From the NCBI GenBank assembly GCA_018240565.1, contig JAFEFO010000034.1:289960-353959 (forward strand): a DNA stretch of 64,000 nucleotides. Direction: 5' to 3'. Positions within the stretch are counted from its first letter, which is position 1, and each line of letters begins with the position of its first letter. The position numbers and the translations under genes were made by a program. The notes under the pieces are model-generated. The model was given only the letters and a program-made list of their open reading frames with translations, did not search any database and was not told the DNA's origin. Below are positions 53,845 through 62,370 of the stretch, one piece after another. The stretch comes from Pseudomonadota bacterium (GTDB taxonomy: Bacteria; Pseudomonadota; Gammaproteobacteria; Xanthomonadales; Rhodanobacteraceae).

Positions 53845-55704
53845 TCAAGCCGCGACGCGCTTGCGCCGCTTCCACGCGGCGAACAGCAGCGCGGCGATGG
53901 TGATCAGGATCGGCATCAGCGCGATGTTGATGAACTTCAGGCGCGTGCCGAGCGCGTCGATGTCCTTGTCCAGGTCGCGCTGCACCTGGCGCAGCTGCTT
54001 GCGGATCTCGACCTTCTTCTGCAGGAAGCTTTGCAGCTCGCCCTGCTGCGCGGTCGACAGGATCATCTCGCTGCCTTTTGATTTGCCGCTTTGCAACTCG
54101 GTGAGCTTGCGTTCGGTATCGGACAACTGCTGTTGCAGCTCCTGCTCCTTGCCGCGGAAGTTGTCCTGCGCCGCGCGCTTCATGTCCTCGACCACGGTGA
54201 ATGGCCGTTGCGAGGTGGCGCGGCCGCGAATCGAAATCAGGTCGGACGAGCCGGTCAGGTTGTCCACCGCGTTGATGAAGAAGTCGCCGTTGTTGGCGAA
54301 CGCGTTCATGATCTTCTGGCCGAAGAATGGCTGCACCTGCACCCACAGGCGGTCGGCGAGCAGGTCGGTGTCGGCGACGATGATGATCTCGCCCTTGTCC
54401 TTGGCTTGCGCCAGGTGGCCGGCATCCTTGCGATCCGGGAAGGCGCTGGTGAATTGGCCTTCCAGGCGTCCGGCGATCACATAGTGCTCGTGCGTCGGCG
54501 CGTAGCCGTTGAGCAGCACGCTCGGATCGGGCAGGAACTTCACGCGCGTGCTGTCCACGGGCATGGCGTCGTCGCTGGTCTGGATCAGCGGCGTGAGCGT
54601 GTACTTGGAGTCCTTGGCCAATGAGATGAATCCGGCGCTCGACACATTGATCGTGCCCAGGTTCGAGGTCACCACATCCGTCTGGTTGAGGCTGCGCTTG
54701 TCGAATCCCATGATCGCCGGATCCGTCACCGGCGGTGCGCCGGGCTGCGTGCTGATCTGCAGCGCATGCGCGCGATCGAGGATCACCTTGTGCGGGTCGT
54801 AGTCGATGCCCCAGGCCTTGAACAGCGTCGGCAGGTCGGATGACTTGTCGGCGAACATCGCCGCCTGCGGGTTGTTCGGATCCTCGCCGGCCGTGTCGGT
54901 TTCGGCATCCGGATCGACGAATGCCAACAGGTGCCCGCCGCGCATGACGAACTGATCGATCGCATATTGCGCGTCCGGCGGCAGCTTCTTCGGCTGGATC
55001 AGCACCAGCACGTCGATGTCCTTGTCGATGGACTTGATCGAGGCCGCATTGAGCTGGCGCACGTCGAATTGCTGCGTGAGCTGCTGGTCGATGGCCCACG
55101 GATCGCGCAGGCTGCGCGTGGCCGCATCGAAGCCCTGGCCGATCTGCAGGCCGGAAATCAGGCCCACCACCGGCTTGTGCGTGACGGTCAGTTCATGGAT
55201 CAGCTTGGCGATGTCGTATTCGAGGAAGGCTTCCTTGTTCGGTTGCAGGAACGGAATGACCTGCTTGCCATTGGTCGAATTGGTGCCGGCCAGGCCGAGG
55301 AAGATCTTCTCGCCGTTCGCACCCGCCGGCACCGCCTGCAGGCCATAGCCGGTGGCGCGATCCTCGTCTTCGGAGAACGGTTGCGGGTCGATCACCTCGA
55401 GCTTGATCTTGCCCTTGGCGCGTCCGGCCATTTCCTGGAGCATCTCGCGCACGCGCTGCGCGTAGACGCGCAATTGCGGCACATCGTGGGTTTCCTTGTC
55501 CGACCAGAACAGATACAGGTGGATCGGCTCGTCGATGTCGGCCAAGATGTTTTTTGTGCCGGACGACAAGGTGTACAGATGGTTTTGCGTCAGGTCAACC
55601 TGCGCGCCGCGGAACAGCGTATTGCTGATCAGGATGACGGCGACGAACAGGACGGCAAGCACCGCAAGCGCACCGCCGGTCATGAGTTTTTTGTTTGAAT
55701 TCAT
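53845..55704 (-). CDS. GldG-family auxiliary protein of ABC exporter
   Basis: A 619-residue membrane protein. An N-terminal helix (LAVLAVLFVAVILISNTLF) is followed by a large periplasmic domain with VDLTQNHLYTLSSGTKNILADIDEPIHLYLF and VRVYAQRVREMLQEM typical of GldG-like proteins. The C-terminal part has a coiled-coil (about 530-590) and a final helix before a basic tail. It is thought to work with the ABC permease. Its substrate is unknown. A dispersed repeat separates it from the permease gene. Confidence 0.88.
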   Translation of the reverse strand: MNSNKKLMTGGALAVLAVLFVAVILISNTLFRGAQVDLTQNHLYTLSSGTKNILADIDEPIHLYLFWSDKETHDVPQLRVYAQRVREMLQEMAGRAKGKIKLEVIDPQPFSEDEDRATGYGLQAVPAGANGEKIFLGLAGTNSTNGKQVIPFLQPNKEAFLEYDIAKLIHELTVTHKPVVGLISGLQIGQGFDAATRSLRDPWAIDQQLTQQFDVRQLNAASIKSIDKDIDVLVLIQPKKLPPDAQYAIDQFVMRGGHLLAFVDPDAETDTAGEDPNNPQAAMFADKSSDLPTLFKAWGIDYDPHKVILDRAHALQISTQPGAPPVTDPAIMGFDKRSLNQTDVVTSNLGTINVSSAGFISLAKDSKYTLTPLIQTSDDAMPVDSTRVKFLPDPSVLLNGYAPTHEHYVIAGRLEGQFTSAFPDRKDAGHLAQAKDKGEIIIVADTDLLADRLWVQVQPFFGQKIMNAFANNGDFFINAVDNLTGSSDLISIRGRATSQRPFTVVEDMKRAAQDNFRGKEQELQQQLSDTERKLTELQSGKSKGSEMILSTAQQGELQSFLQKKVEIRKQLRQVQRDLDKDIDALGTRLKFINIALMPILITIAALLFAAWKRRKRVAA

Positions 55705-55732
55705 CTTGGAATTTCCCAGTATTTCACTGTGC

Positions 55733-55777
55733 CGTCATTCCGGCGAAAGCCGGATTCCAGCTTCCGCTGGAATGACG
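55733..55777. repeat. Dispersed inverted-repeat element, copy 5 (short form)
   Basis: CGTCATTCCGGC and GCCGGATTCCAG are followed directly by the CGCTGGAATGACG end. This copy lacks the long spacer of the others. It lies inside the ABC operon, 11 bases before the stop codon of the permease gene. Confidence 0.87.
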
Positions 55778-55788
55778 AGCAAAAACAT

Positions 55789-56523
55789 CTAGTCCGCCTT
55801 TTTCAGGTCGATCACCACCGCGCTCGCATACAGCCAGAACGCGATGGTGAGTCCGAAATAAATCAGGTCGCGCAACTGCACCACGCCGCGGCTGATGGCG
55901 GCGAAGTGGTTGAGGAAACTCAGGCCGGAAATTGCATCGACGACGCCCTGCGGCGCCCACGCCGAGAAAAAGTCCAGTACCAGCGGGAAGCCGGCCAGCA
56001 GAAACGCGAAGCACACGACGACCGTGAGGATGAACGCGACCACCTGGTTGCGCGTGCACGCGGAAATGCACGAGGCAATGGCGAGGAACGCGCCGGCCAT
56101 GAGGAACGAACCGATGTAGCTGGCCAGGATCACGCCGTTGTCGGGCGAGCCGAGATAGTTGACCGTGATCCAGATCGGAAACGTCAGGACCAGTGCGATG
56201 CCGATGAAGGCCCACGCCGCGAGGAACTTGCCGGCCACCGCCTGCCACATCGTGATCGGCAGGGTCAGCAGCAACTCGATCGTGCCGCTCTTGCGCTCTT
56301 CCGACCACAATCGCATGCCGACGGCGGGAACGAGAAACAGATACAACCACGGATGGAAATTGAAGAACGGCAGCAGGTCGGCCTGGCCGCGTTCGTAGAA
56401 ATTGCCCAGATAAAACGTGAAGGTTCCCGCGAGCAGCAGGAAGATCACGATGAACACATAGGCGACGGGCGTGGCGAAATAGCTCGACAATTCCCGCTTG
56501 AAGACCGTGAGGATGTTGCTCAT
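55789..56523 (-). CDS. ABC-2 type permease (GldF-like)
   Basis: A 244-residue membrane protein with about six helices. The start, MSNILTVFKRELSSYFATPVAYVFI, is typical of GldF/NosY-type ABC-2 permeases. RLWSEERKSGTIELLLTLPITMWQAVAGKFLA is the conserved coupling region. Its ATG overlaps the ATPase stop, and it pairs with that subunit and with the GldG-like protein. Confidence 0.9.
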   Translation of the reverse strand: MSNILTVFKRELSSYFATPVAYVFIVIFLLLAGTFTFYLGNFYERGQADLLPFFNFHPWLYLFLVPAVGMRLWSEERKSGTIELLLTLPITMWQAVAGKFLAAWAFIGIALVLTFPIWITVNYLGSPDNGVILASYIGSFLMAGAFLAIASCISACTRNQVVAFILTVVVCFAFLLAGFPLVLDFFSAWAPQGVVDAISGLSFLNHFAAISRGVVQLRDLIYFGLTIAFWLYASAVVIDLKKAD

Positions 56524-57458
56524 GCCCGCGCCTCCTCGGCCTTGGCTTGCGTGATCGTGCGGAAGACTTCGTCGAGCCGTCCACCCTCGAGCTGCAATTC
56601 GCTCACCGCAATGCCCTGCGCCTGCAGCGCCTGGTTGACCGCGACGAAGATCTGCCGGCCCGGTTTCGGGAACGCGGTGAGGCGGTGATCCTGCGGATCG
56701 ATTTCCACCGCGGCGACGTCGGCCACGCGCGACAGCGCCTCTTTCGCCGCTGCCACGTTGGCGGACGTCAGGGACACCGCCTGGTGGTAGCGCGAACGCG
56801 TTTCCAGTTCCGCCGGCGTGGCGTCGGCGAGGATCCTGCCGTTGGCGATGATGATCGCGCGGCCGCACACCGCATGGACTTCCTCGAGAATATGCGTCGA
56901 CACGACGATGGTCTTGTCGTGGGCCAGGCGATTGATCAGCGCGCGCACTTCGTGCTTCTGGTTCGGGTCGAGGCCGTCGGTCGGCTCGTCGAGGATCAGC
57001 ACCTGCGGATCGTGCACGATCGCCTGCGCCAGGCCCACGCGACGCTTGAAGCCCTTCGAGAGCGTTTCGATCGGCTGCTCCAGCACGCCATTCAAGTGCA
57101 GGCGTTCGACCACGTCGTCGATGCGCTGCCCTCGTTTGGCGCCGGACAGCCCGCGCACGTCGGCGACGAATTCCAGGAATTGGCGCGGCGTCATCTCGCC
57201 ATAGCTCGGTGCGCCTTCCGGCAGATAGCCGAGCACGCGCTTGGCGGCAATCGCGTCGTCGACCACGTCATGGCCGCAAACCACGGCACTGCCGGAAGTC
57301 GGCGCGAGGAAACCGGCGATCATCTTCATGGTGGTGGATTTGCCGGCGCCGTTGGGGCCGAGGAAGCCGAGCACGCGGCCCGGTTCGAGTTTGAAGCTGA
57401 TGCCATCGACGGCCTTGAGGTCGCCATAGTGCTTGGTCAATTGCCGGGTTTCGATCAT
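56520..57458 (-). CDS. ABC transporter ATP-binding subunit (GldA-like)
   Basis: A 312-residue ATPase. Walker A is GPNGAGKSTT (about 34-43), the Q-loop lies near YLPEGAPSYGEM, and the signature is TLSKGFKRRVGLAQAI. Walker B is VLILDEPTDGLDP, and the H-loop is in VVSTHILEEV. A C-terminal extension of about 90 residues follows, as in GldA/NatA types. First gene of the operon. I find no firm promoter in the 247 bases upstream, which hold a terminator and a 7-bp inverted repeat (57599-57619). Confidence 0.92.
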   Translation of the reverse strand: MIETRQLTKHYGDLKAVDGISFKLEPGRVLGFLGPNGAGKSTTMKMIAGFLAPTSGSAVVCGHDVVDDAIAAKRVLGYLPEGAPSYGEMTPRQFLEFVADVRGLSGAKRGQRIDDVVERLHLNGVLEQPIETLSKGFKRRVGLAQAIVHDPQVLILDEPTDGLDPNQKHEVRALINRLAHDKTIVVSTHILEEVHAVCGRAIIIANGRILADATPAELETRSRYHQAVSLTSANVAAAKEALSRVADVAAVEIDPQDHRLTAFPKPGRQIFVAVNQALQAQGIAVSELQLEGGRLDEVFRTITQAKAEEARA

Positions 57459-57651
57459 CGCGAGTCCACCGCTGGTTGGTTGCGTTTGCTGATCCGCCGC
57501 CGCGCAAACACGCGGGCGCCGCCAGAAATACAACTTCGTTAAGGAAAAGTTCCCGCCCTCTTGTCCGTTCACCCTTGGTGTAGGCGCAAAGCGCCGACGT
57601 CGAAGGGCTGTGCTTCGACTTCGCTGCGCCACGCACGGCACGAACGGTCTG

Positions 57652-57686
57652 GTGAAACAAAACGGGCGGCTTTCGCCGCCCGTTCG
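57652..57686 (-). terminator. Rho-independent terminator after the SRPBCC gene
   Basis: On the minus strand AACGGGCGGC and GCCGCCCGTT form a perfect 10-bp stem closed by GAAA, followed by TTGTTT. It begins about 20 bases after the stop codon at 57706. Confidence 0.88.
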
Positions 57687-57705
57687 TGCCCAATGGACTT
57701 GCCTT

Positions 57706-58761
57706 TTACTGGCCCAGGATCGGCAGGAACACGCTGAAGGACTGCTGATCGTCGCCCGCGTTCGGATCGGTCGTCGTCTTCTCGTCGAAGAAGCGGCCAT
57801 TGCCTTCGGTGGATTCGTCGAACTGGTAGCCATGCGTGTAGGCGTAGGCCTTGAGCATCAGGCGCATCAGCGGCAGTTGCGCGGCCGAACCGGTGAACGA
57901 GGTCACCAGCGCCTTGCCGCCGTAGCCGGTGCCGGCCTTGACCGGATCGGCGACCTGGTCATCGGCGCGATCCACCGGCACCGCGATGTCGAAGTCGTAG
58001 TTTTCGTCGCCCCAGTTCGTGGTGATGGTGCGGCGCGGACCGGTCGCGGTGAGCTTGTCCTTCTTGATCACCGCGTTGATCTGGTCCATCGCCTTGTTCG
58101 TGGCATCGGCGACGTCGTCGAGCGTGCGCTTGGCGGTCGTCGACACGAACAACACCGGTACCGGCGCGACGTCCTGGATCTGGATGTCCTGGTCCTTGTA
58201 GTCGACCGTCGGGAACGTGGCCAGCATGTTCTGCAGGCGGCTCAGCTGGAACGCCATCTGCGTGGCTGGATCACCCTGCAGGTACAGGCCCGATACGCGC
58301 GCGAGCAGGTTCCATCCGAAATCCACGTCGTACGCCATCGTCACCTTGGAGGTCTTGCCGTTCTCGGACGGATCGATGGTGAAGGTGAAGCGCTTGTTGG
58401 TGCCGCGCCAGGTGTTCTGCACGTCCCAGGTCACCGATTTGTCCTGCTCCGCCGGCGGGTTCGCCGCGACGGTGAGGCTGCCGTTGCCGATCGTTTCGTT
58501 CGCGCTGTTCCACGAGACCTTCGCGCCGGCGCCCATGGCAGGGCCTTCATACGCCATTTGCACACGCGAGTCGTAGCCGGTCAGGGATGTCCACGACGGA
58601 AAAGTGTGGAAGCCATCGACGACGTCGAAGATCTGCCGCGCAGGCGAGCTGACGGTGACCGAACGCTCGACATGACCTTGGCTGGGCAGAGCGATGGCAA
58701 ACACGATGGCCAACACGAAAACGATGGCCAATGCGACGAGGACTTCGAGCAGGCGGGTCAT
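57706..58761 (-). CDS. SRPBCC-family protein with N-terminal membrane anchor
   Basis: A 351-residue protein. One membrane helix (LLEVLVALAIVFVLAIVFAIAL) is followed by a START/Bet v1-like (SRPBCC, polyketide cyclase) domain in SVTVSSPARQIFDVVDGFHTFPSW. A second domain of the GyrI-like type may start near residue 190 (DVAPVPVLFVSTTAKRTLDDVADAT). The ligand is unknown. It is a single-gene unit with its own terminator, next to a two-component pair. Confidence 0.78.
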   Translation of the reverse strand: MTRLLEVLVALAIVFVLAIVFAIALPSQGHVERSVTVSSPARQIFDVVDGFHTFPSWTSLTGYDSRVQMAYEGPAMGAGAKVSWNSANETIGNGSLTVAANPPAEQDKSVTWDVQNTWRGTNKRFTFTIDPSENGKTSKVTMAYDVDFGWNLLARVSGLYLQGDPATQMAFQLSRLQNMLATFPTVDYKDQDIQIQDVAPVPVLFVSTTAKRTLDDVADATNKAMDQINAVIKKDKLTATGPRRTITTNWGDENYDFDIAVPVDRADDQVADPVKAGTGYGGKALVTSFTGSAAQLPLMRLMLKAYAYTHGYQFDESTEGNGRFFDEKTTTDPNAGDDQQSFSVFLPILGQ

Positions 58762-58800
58762 TCCGGGCGTCTCCCTAAAATCAGACGGCAAATGGTACTG

Positions 58801-58823
58801 GAAAAGCCCGTGCGCGGGAATCG
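58801..58823 (-). terminator. Possible weak terminator after the response regulator gene
   Basis: The minus strand has CCCG-CGCA-CGGG followed by CTTTTCC, just past the stop codon at 58828. The stem is only four pairs, so it may be incomplete. Confidence 0.4.
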
Positions 58824-58827
58824 TGTT

Positions 58828-59472
58828 TCAAACAATCCCCAGTTCAAACGCCTTCAACACCGCCCGGGTGCGGTCGCGTACGCCCAATTTGGACAGGATG
58901 TTGGAAACGTGGTTCTTCACGGTGCCTTCGGCCACCCCCAGCGAATTGGCGATTTCCTTGTTGCTGTAACCGCCGGCCATCAGGCGCAGGATCTCGGTTT
59001 CGCGCTCGGTCAGGGGGTCGGGGCGGTCCAGACTGGTGAAGTCGTTGTGCATGCGCTCCAGGCCGGACAGCAGGCGCTGGGTGACCACCGGCGCCACCAG
59101 CGACCCGCCGCCAGCCACGGTCTTGACCGCATCCACGAGCTGTTCAAGCGAGACGTCCTTGAGCAGGTAACCACGCGCCCCGGCCTTGAGCCCGGCCAGC
59201 ACGAGCTGGTCGTCATCGAACGTGGTCAGGATGATCGTCGGCGGCAAGGCATCGTTTTGCGCCAGCGCGTTGAGCACATCCAGCCCGGACATGACCGGCA
59301 TGCGCATGTCGAGCAGCACCACGTCGGGCCTGGCCTTCGGGATCAACTCGACCGCCTGCGCGCCATCGGCCGCCTCGGCGACGATGCGGATGTCGTCGGA
59401 CAACTCCAGCAGCGAGCGGATGCCCTGGCGGACCAGGGTCTGGTCGTCGACCAGGCAGACGGAAACGGTCAT
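58828..59472 (-). CDS. NarL/LuxR-type response regulator
   Basis: A 214-residue regulator. The receiver domain has the acidic DD pair at 9-10, the phospho-acceptor Asp near 55 in LLDMRMP and Lys near 105 in LLKD. A GerE-type helix-turn-helix follows at the C-terminus (LTERETEILRLMAGGYSNKEIANSLGVAEGTVKNHVSNILSKLGV). Its targets are unknown. The ATG overlaps the kinase gene stop. Confidence 0.94.
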   Translation of the reverse strand: MTVSVCLVDDQTLVRQGIRSLLELSDDIRIVAEAADGAQAVELIPKARPDVVLLDMRMPVMSGLDVLNALAQNDALPPTIILTTFDDDQLVLAGLKAGARGYLLKDVSLEQLVDAVKTVAGGGSLVAPVVTQRLLSGLERMHNDFTSLDRPDPLTERETEILRLMAGGYSNKEIANSLGVAEGTVKNHVSNILSKLGVRDRTRAVLKAFELGIV

Positions 59473-60626
59473 CGCGTGGACTCCAGCGGCAGCCAGGCAT
59501 CGAGGGCGAATCCGGAATCGCGCGCCGTGGTGATGTCCAGGCGCCCGCCAATCTGGGCGAGGCGCTCGCGCATGCCGGTCAGGCCATTGCCTTGGCGCAA
59601 GTCGCCCGCGCCACGACCATCGTCGCGCGCATGGATGGCGATTTCCGCGCCATCGCGTTCGAAACGCAGCCACAGATTGCGCGCGTTGGCGTGGCGCAAG
59701 GCATTGGTGATGATTTCCTGCGCGCAGCGCAGCAGTACCTGCGCACGGCGCGGATCATCCACCGCGAAACGCGGCGGCAACTGCAGGTGGATGGCCAAAC
59801 CGGGCACGCCTTCGACCAGGGTCTTGAGCGCCTCGGTGAGGTCGATGGCATCGTCCTCGCGCAACTGGCTGACCACTTCGCGCACATCGCCGAGGAGCAA
59901 TTTTGCCACGCTTTGCGCCTGGCGCACGTGTTCCTGCGCATTGCCGGACACCAGGTGGCTGGCGACTTCCAGGTTCAGGCTCAACGCGGTCAGGTGATGA
60001 CCGATCAGATCGTGCAGTTCGCGCGAGATGCGCACGCGCTCGGCGATGCGACTGGACTCGGTGAGCAGGGTGCGCGTGGCGCGCAGTTCCGAATTCAGGC
60101 GGCGCTGCTCTTCGCGCGAATCGGCCTGCTGGCGCGCCACCAGCGAGGTGACGAAGGTGAATCCGTAAAAGCCGATGTACAAGCCGCTTTGCAGCAGCGC
60201 ATCCAGCCAGTCGAAGCCTTCGACGCGATAGATGAACACCGGCACCAGCGAAAACGTCTGCAGGATCAGCCATGCCACGCCGACCCAGAACGGCAGCAAC
60301 CACGGCAGCACGCCGGCGATGACCAGCAACAGGATGCCCGAGAGTCCGCTATGGCTGAAAAAGCCGATGCCGAACGCGGCGAGGTTGAGCACCAGCAGCA
60401 TCGGCAACTGCAACAACCAGTGGTAGCGCTTGCCCAGGTCACGCGTGACCAGCCAATAGCTCAGGCCGAAAGCAAGATAGCTCAGCCACCAGCCCGTCAG
60501 CTCGATGCCGGTATAGCCGTCCTCGCTCTGCCAATAGCGACGCAACAGCGGAATGCCCACGCACGCCCAGGTAAACAGCCCTGCGTAGCGCAGCAACTGC
60601 ACATGATTGAAGGAACCCAGCCGCAT
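59469..60626 (-). CDS. Membrane histidine kinase of the HisKA_3 type
   Basis: A 385-residue kinase. About five membrane helices fill residues 10-165 with no large periplasmic domain, so it may sense a membrane or intramembrane signal. The HisKA_3 region has the phospho-His near 205 in ISRELHDLIGHHLTALSLNL. The ATPase has N in QEIITNALRHANARN and a G-box DDGRGAGDLRQGNGLTGMRERL. The start at 60626 was chosen because a good promoter ends seven bases ahead of it. ATGs at 60635, 60638 and 60698 are also in frame. Confidence 0.92.
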   Translation of the reverse strand: MRLGSFNHVQLLRYAGLFTWACVGIPLLRRYWQSEDGYTGIELTGWWLSYLAFGLSYWLVTRDLGKRYHWLLQLPMLLVLNLAAFGIGFFSHSGLSGILLLVIAGVLPWLLPFWVGVAWLILQTFSLVPVFIYRVEGFDWLDALLQSGLYIGFYGFTFVTSLVARQQADSREEQRRLNSELRATRTLLTESSRIAERVRISRELHDLIGHHLTALSLNLEVASHLVSGNAQEHVRQAQSVAKLLLGDVREVVSQLREDDAIDLTEALKTLVEGVPGLAIHLQLPPRFAVDDPRRAQVLLRCAQEIITNALRHANARNLWLRFERDGAEIAIHARDDGRGAGDLRQGNGLTGMRERLAQIGGRLDITTARDSGFALDAWLPLESTR

Positions 60627-60633
60627 GCGCGCC

Positions 60634-60661
60634 ATCATAATCGGCGCCACGCCGGGCGCAA
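60634..60661 (-). promoter_or_regulatory. Promoter for a leaderless kinase-regulator transcript
   Basis: On the minus strand TTGCGC (60656-60661) and TATGAT (60634-60639) are 16 bases apart. The ATG at 60626 follows the -10 by seven bases, so the message would start at or very near the start codon. Confidence 0.5.
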
Positions 60662-60796
60662 CCTGCGGGAAGTCACGCGTTCTTAACGAGATTGCCATGG
60701 AACGGCCATGCCCTCGCCCCGGATCGCGTGCGATAATGCGCCCATACCAAGGCGCGGACGACTGATCCGGGCCACGCCAAACCGGAGGGACGAAAC

Positions 60797-61411
60797 ATGA
60801 CGCTGACGATTCGCGACGTGCAGGCGCAGGATCTGGATTCGGTGCTTGCGCTCAACAACGCCGCGGGTCCGACGATCCTGCCGCTGGATCGGGCGCAGCT
60901 GCAGGCGCTGGAACGCTGCGCCGCCTATTTCCGCATTGCGCAAATCGACGGACATGCCGCAGGTTTCCTGATCGCCTTGCGCGAAGACGCCGATTACGCC
61001 AGCCCGAACTTCCGCTGGTTCCGCGAGCGCTATCCCGAATTCCTCTACATCGACCGCATCGTCATCGCGCGCGCCTACCGCGGACTCGGGCTCGGTCGCG
61101 TTTTCTACGCAGACGTGACCAGCTTCGCCGAGGTGCGCGTCCCCCTGCTCGCCTGCGAAGTGTTCCTGGAACCGCGCGACGACGTTTCCGTGCTGTTTCA
61201 CGGCACCTGGGGTTTCCAGGAGGCCGGCCAGCAGGTCATGCCCGGCGTCGGCAAACGCGTGTCCTTGCTGGTCAAGGATCTTTGCAGCCATGCATTCGTG
61301 CGCGATACGTACCTGCACGGCACGACCGGCAAACTGCCCGGCCTGCCATGGTTGAGCGAACGCGCGCACGGCATTGCCGCCACGCCGGCAAGAACCGGAA
61401 CGGCGCACTGA
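60797..61411 (+). CDS. GNAT-family N-acetyltransferase
   Basis: A 204-residue acyltransferase. LTIRDVQAQDLDSVLALNNAA opens the fold. The acetyl-CoA region is IDRIVIARAYRGLGLGRVFYADV, matching the V-x3-RG-x-G-x-A-type loop. The C-terminal 60 residues extend beyond the usual fold. Its acceptor is not known. A GGAGGG site precedes the ATG, and a GATAAT box lies 60 bases upstream. The next gene starts seven bases after the stop. Confidence 0.85.
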   Translation: MTLTIRDVQAQDLDSVLALNNAAGPTILPLDRAQLQALERCAAYFRIAQIDGHAAGFLIALREDADYASPNFRWFRERYPEFLYIDRIVIARAYRGLGLGRVFYADVTSFAEVRVPLLACEVFLEPRDDVSVLFHGTWGFQEAGQQVMPGVGKRVSLLVKDLCSHAFVRDTYLHGTTGKLPGLPWLSERAHGIAATPARTGTAH

Positions 61412-61418
61412 CCGACAC

Positions 61419-61892
61419 GTGCTCCGGCTTGGCGACCTCGCACCCGGCGCCGCGGCGGCGCTGCTGCACCGGCACGGTTTGACACTTGCACCGGTGCCCG
61501 ATGGCGCGCCGATTCCCGGTAGCTACTGGGGCGAGCCCGAAGCGGGCATCATCGGCACCCGCGTTTACGCCCGTGCGGACACACCGGTGCATTCTCTCCT
61601 GCACGAGGCCTGCCACCTGATCGTGGCGCCGGCGGAAAAGCGAGCGTCGATCCACACCGACGCCAGCGAATCGCAAGCCGAAGAAGACGCCACCTGCTAC
61701 CTGCAGATCGTCCTCGCCGACGCCCTGCCTGGCGTCGGCCGCGAACGCATCATGGCCGACATGGATGCCTGGGGCTACACCTTCCGCCTTGGCTCGGCGC
61801 GCGCCTGGTACGAACGCGACGCCGAAGATGCGCGCGATTGGCTGGCCGCGCGGGGCTTGTTGCCGCTTGCGCCCGCGCCGGCCTGCGGCTAG
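61419..61892 (+). CDS. Small HEACH-motif protein, probable zinc-binding, unknown function
   Basis: A 157-residue protein with a likely GTG start at 61419. The motif SLLHEACHLIVAP resembles an HExxH zinc site, with later acidic residues in SQAEEDATCYLQI that could be a third ligand (Glu). This spacing looks like a short metallopeptidase core, but the usual catalytic neighbourhood is not complete. I do not recognise a family. No signal peptide is visible. It lies directly behind the GNAT gene and may be co-transcribed. Confidence 0.65.
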   Translation: MLRLGDLAPGAAAALLHRHGLTLAPVPDGAPIPGSYWGEPEAGIIGTRVYARADTPVHSLLHEACHLIVAPAEKRASIHTDASESQAEEDATCYLQIVLADALPGVGRERIMADMDAWGYTFRLGSARAWYERDAEDARDWLAARGLLPLAPAPACG

Positions 61893-61918
61893 CCTGCGCA
61901 CAACACGGAGGGCATCCC

Positions 61919-62155
61919 ATGCAACGCTGGCTGAAACTTCCCGATGGCCGCTACATCGACGCCAACAGCATCGTCTACGTCGGCAAGGTCGAGACCTACC
62001 CGCGACTGGACGACGACGGCAACGACGCCGGCCAGGGCTTTGCCGTGAACCTGGGCACCGGCCTGCCGCGCGAACAGCAGATCAGCGTGCAGGGCACCAA
62101 GGAAGAAGTCCTGGCACTGCTCAAGAGCTTGCTTGGTGGCGCACCGGCGGCCTAG
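61919..62155 (+). CDS. Small conserved protein of unknown function
   Basis: A 78-residue soluble protein with a good CGGAGG ribosome site. It starts MQRWLKLPDGRYIDANSIVYVGK and has a glycine-rich middle with short strands and a C-terminal helix (KEEVLALLKSLLGG). It resembles small PH-like or ribbon folds, but I cannot name it. It lies 26 bases after the previous gene and ahead of the fluoride-responsive unit. Confidence 0.65.
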   Translation: MQRWLKLPDGRYIDANSIVYVGKVETYPRLDDDGNDAGQGFAVNLGTGLPREQQISVQGTKEEVLALLKSLLGGAPAA

Positions 62156-62162
62156 CCTGCGC

Positions 62163-62193
62163 TTGACATCACTGCAGCCGGATGCGCTATTCT
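62163..62193 (+). promoter_or_regulatory. Promoter of the fluoride riboswitch-crcB unit
   Basis: A perfect TTGACA (62163-62168) is followed by GCTATTCT. The -10 is either GCTATT with 17 bases spacing or TATTCT with 19. The riboswitch begins about ten bases later. Confidence 0.6.
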
Positions 62194-62203
62194 GACGACG
62201 TTG

Positions 62204-62273
62204 CAGGGAGATGGCATTCCTCCCGCCCTTTGGGCGAACCGCCGCAAGGCTGATGATGCCTGCTTGAGTATCC
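62204..62273 (+). promoter_or_regulatory. Fluoride riboswitch (crcB motif)
   Basis: The sequence AGGGAGATGGCATTCCTCCC, then a GCCC/GGGC hairpin, then AACCGCCGCAAGGCTGATGATGCCTGC closely matches the fluoride riboswitch consensus, with its GAUGGCAUUCC start and CUGAUGAUGCCU end. It binds fluoride and should turn on the downstream crcB. About 95 bases follow before crcB, probably the expression platform. Confidence 0.92.
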
Positions 62274-62370
62274 GGACAGCGGATGCTCGCAGGCATCGTC
62301 ACGAGCTCCGCTCGCGAGGTCCCCTGCGTGCATCGACACTTCCGGATCGGACTTGGCTTCCGGGAGAGGT

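Noticed and set aside
57599..57619. GTCGAAG-CTTCGAC inverted repeat as operator of the ABC operon
   Set aside because: It lies about 140 bases before the gene and shows no promoter around it; too weak to call.
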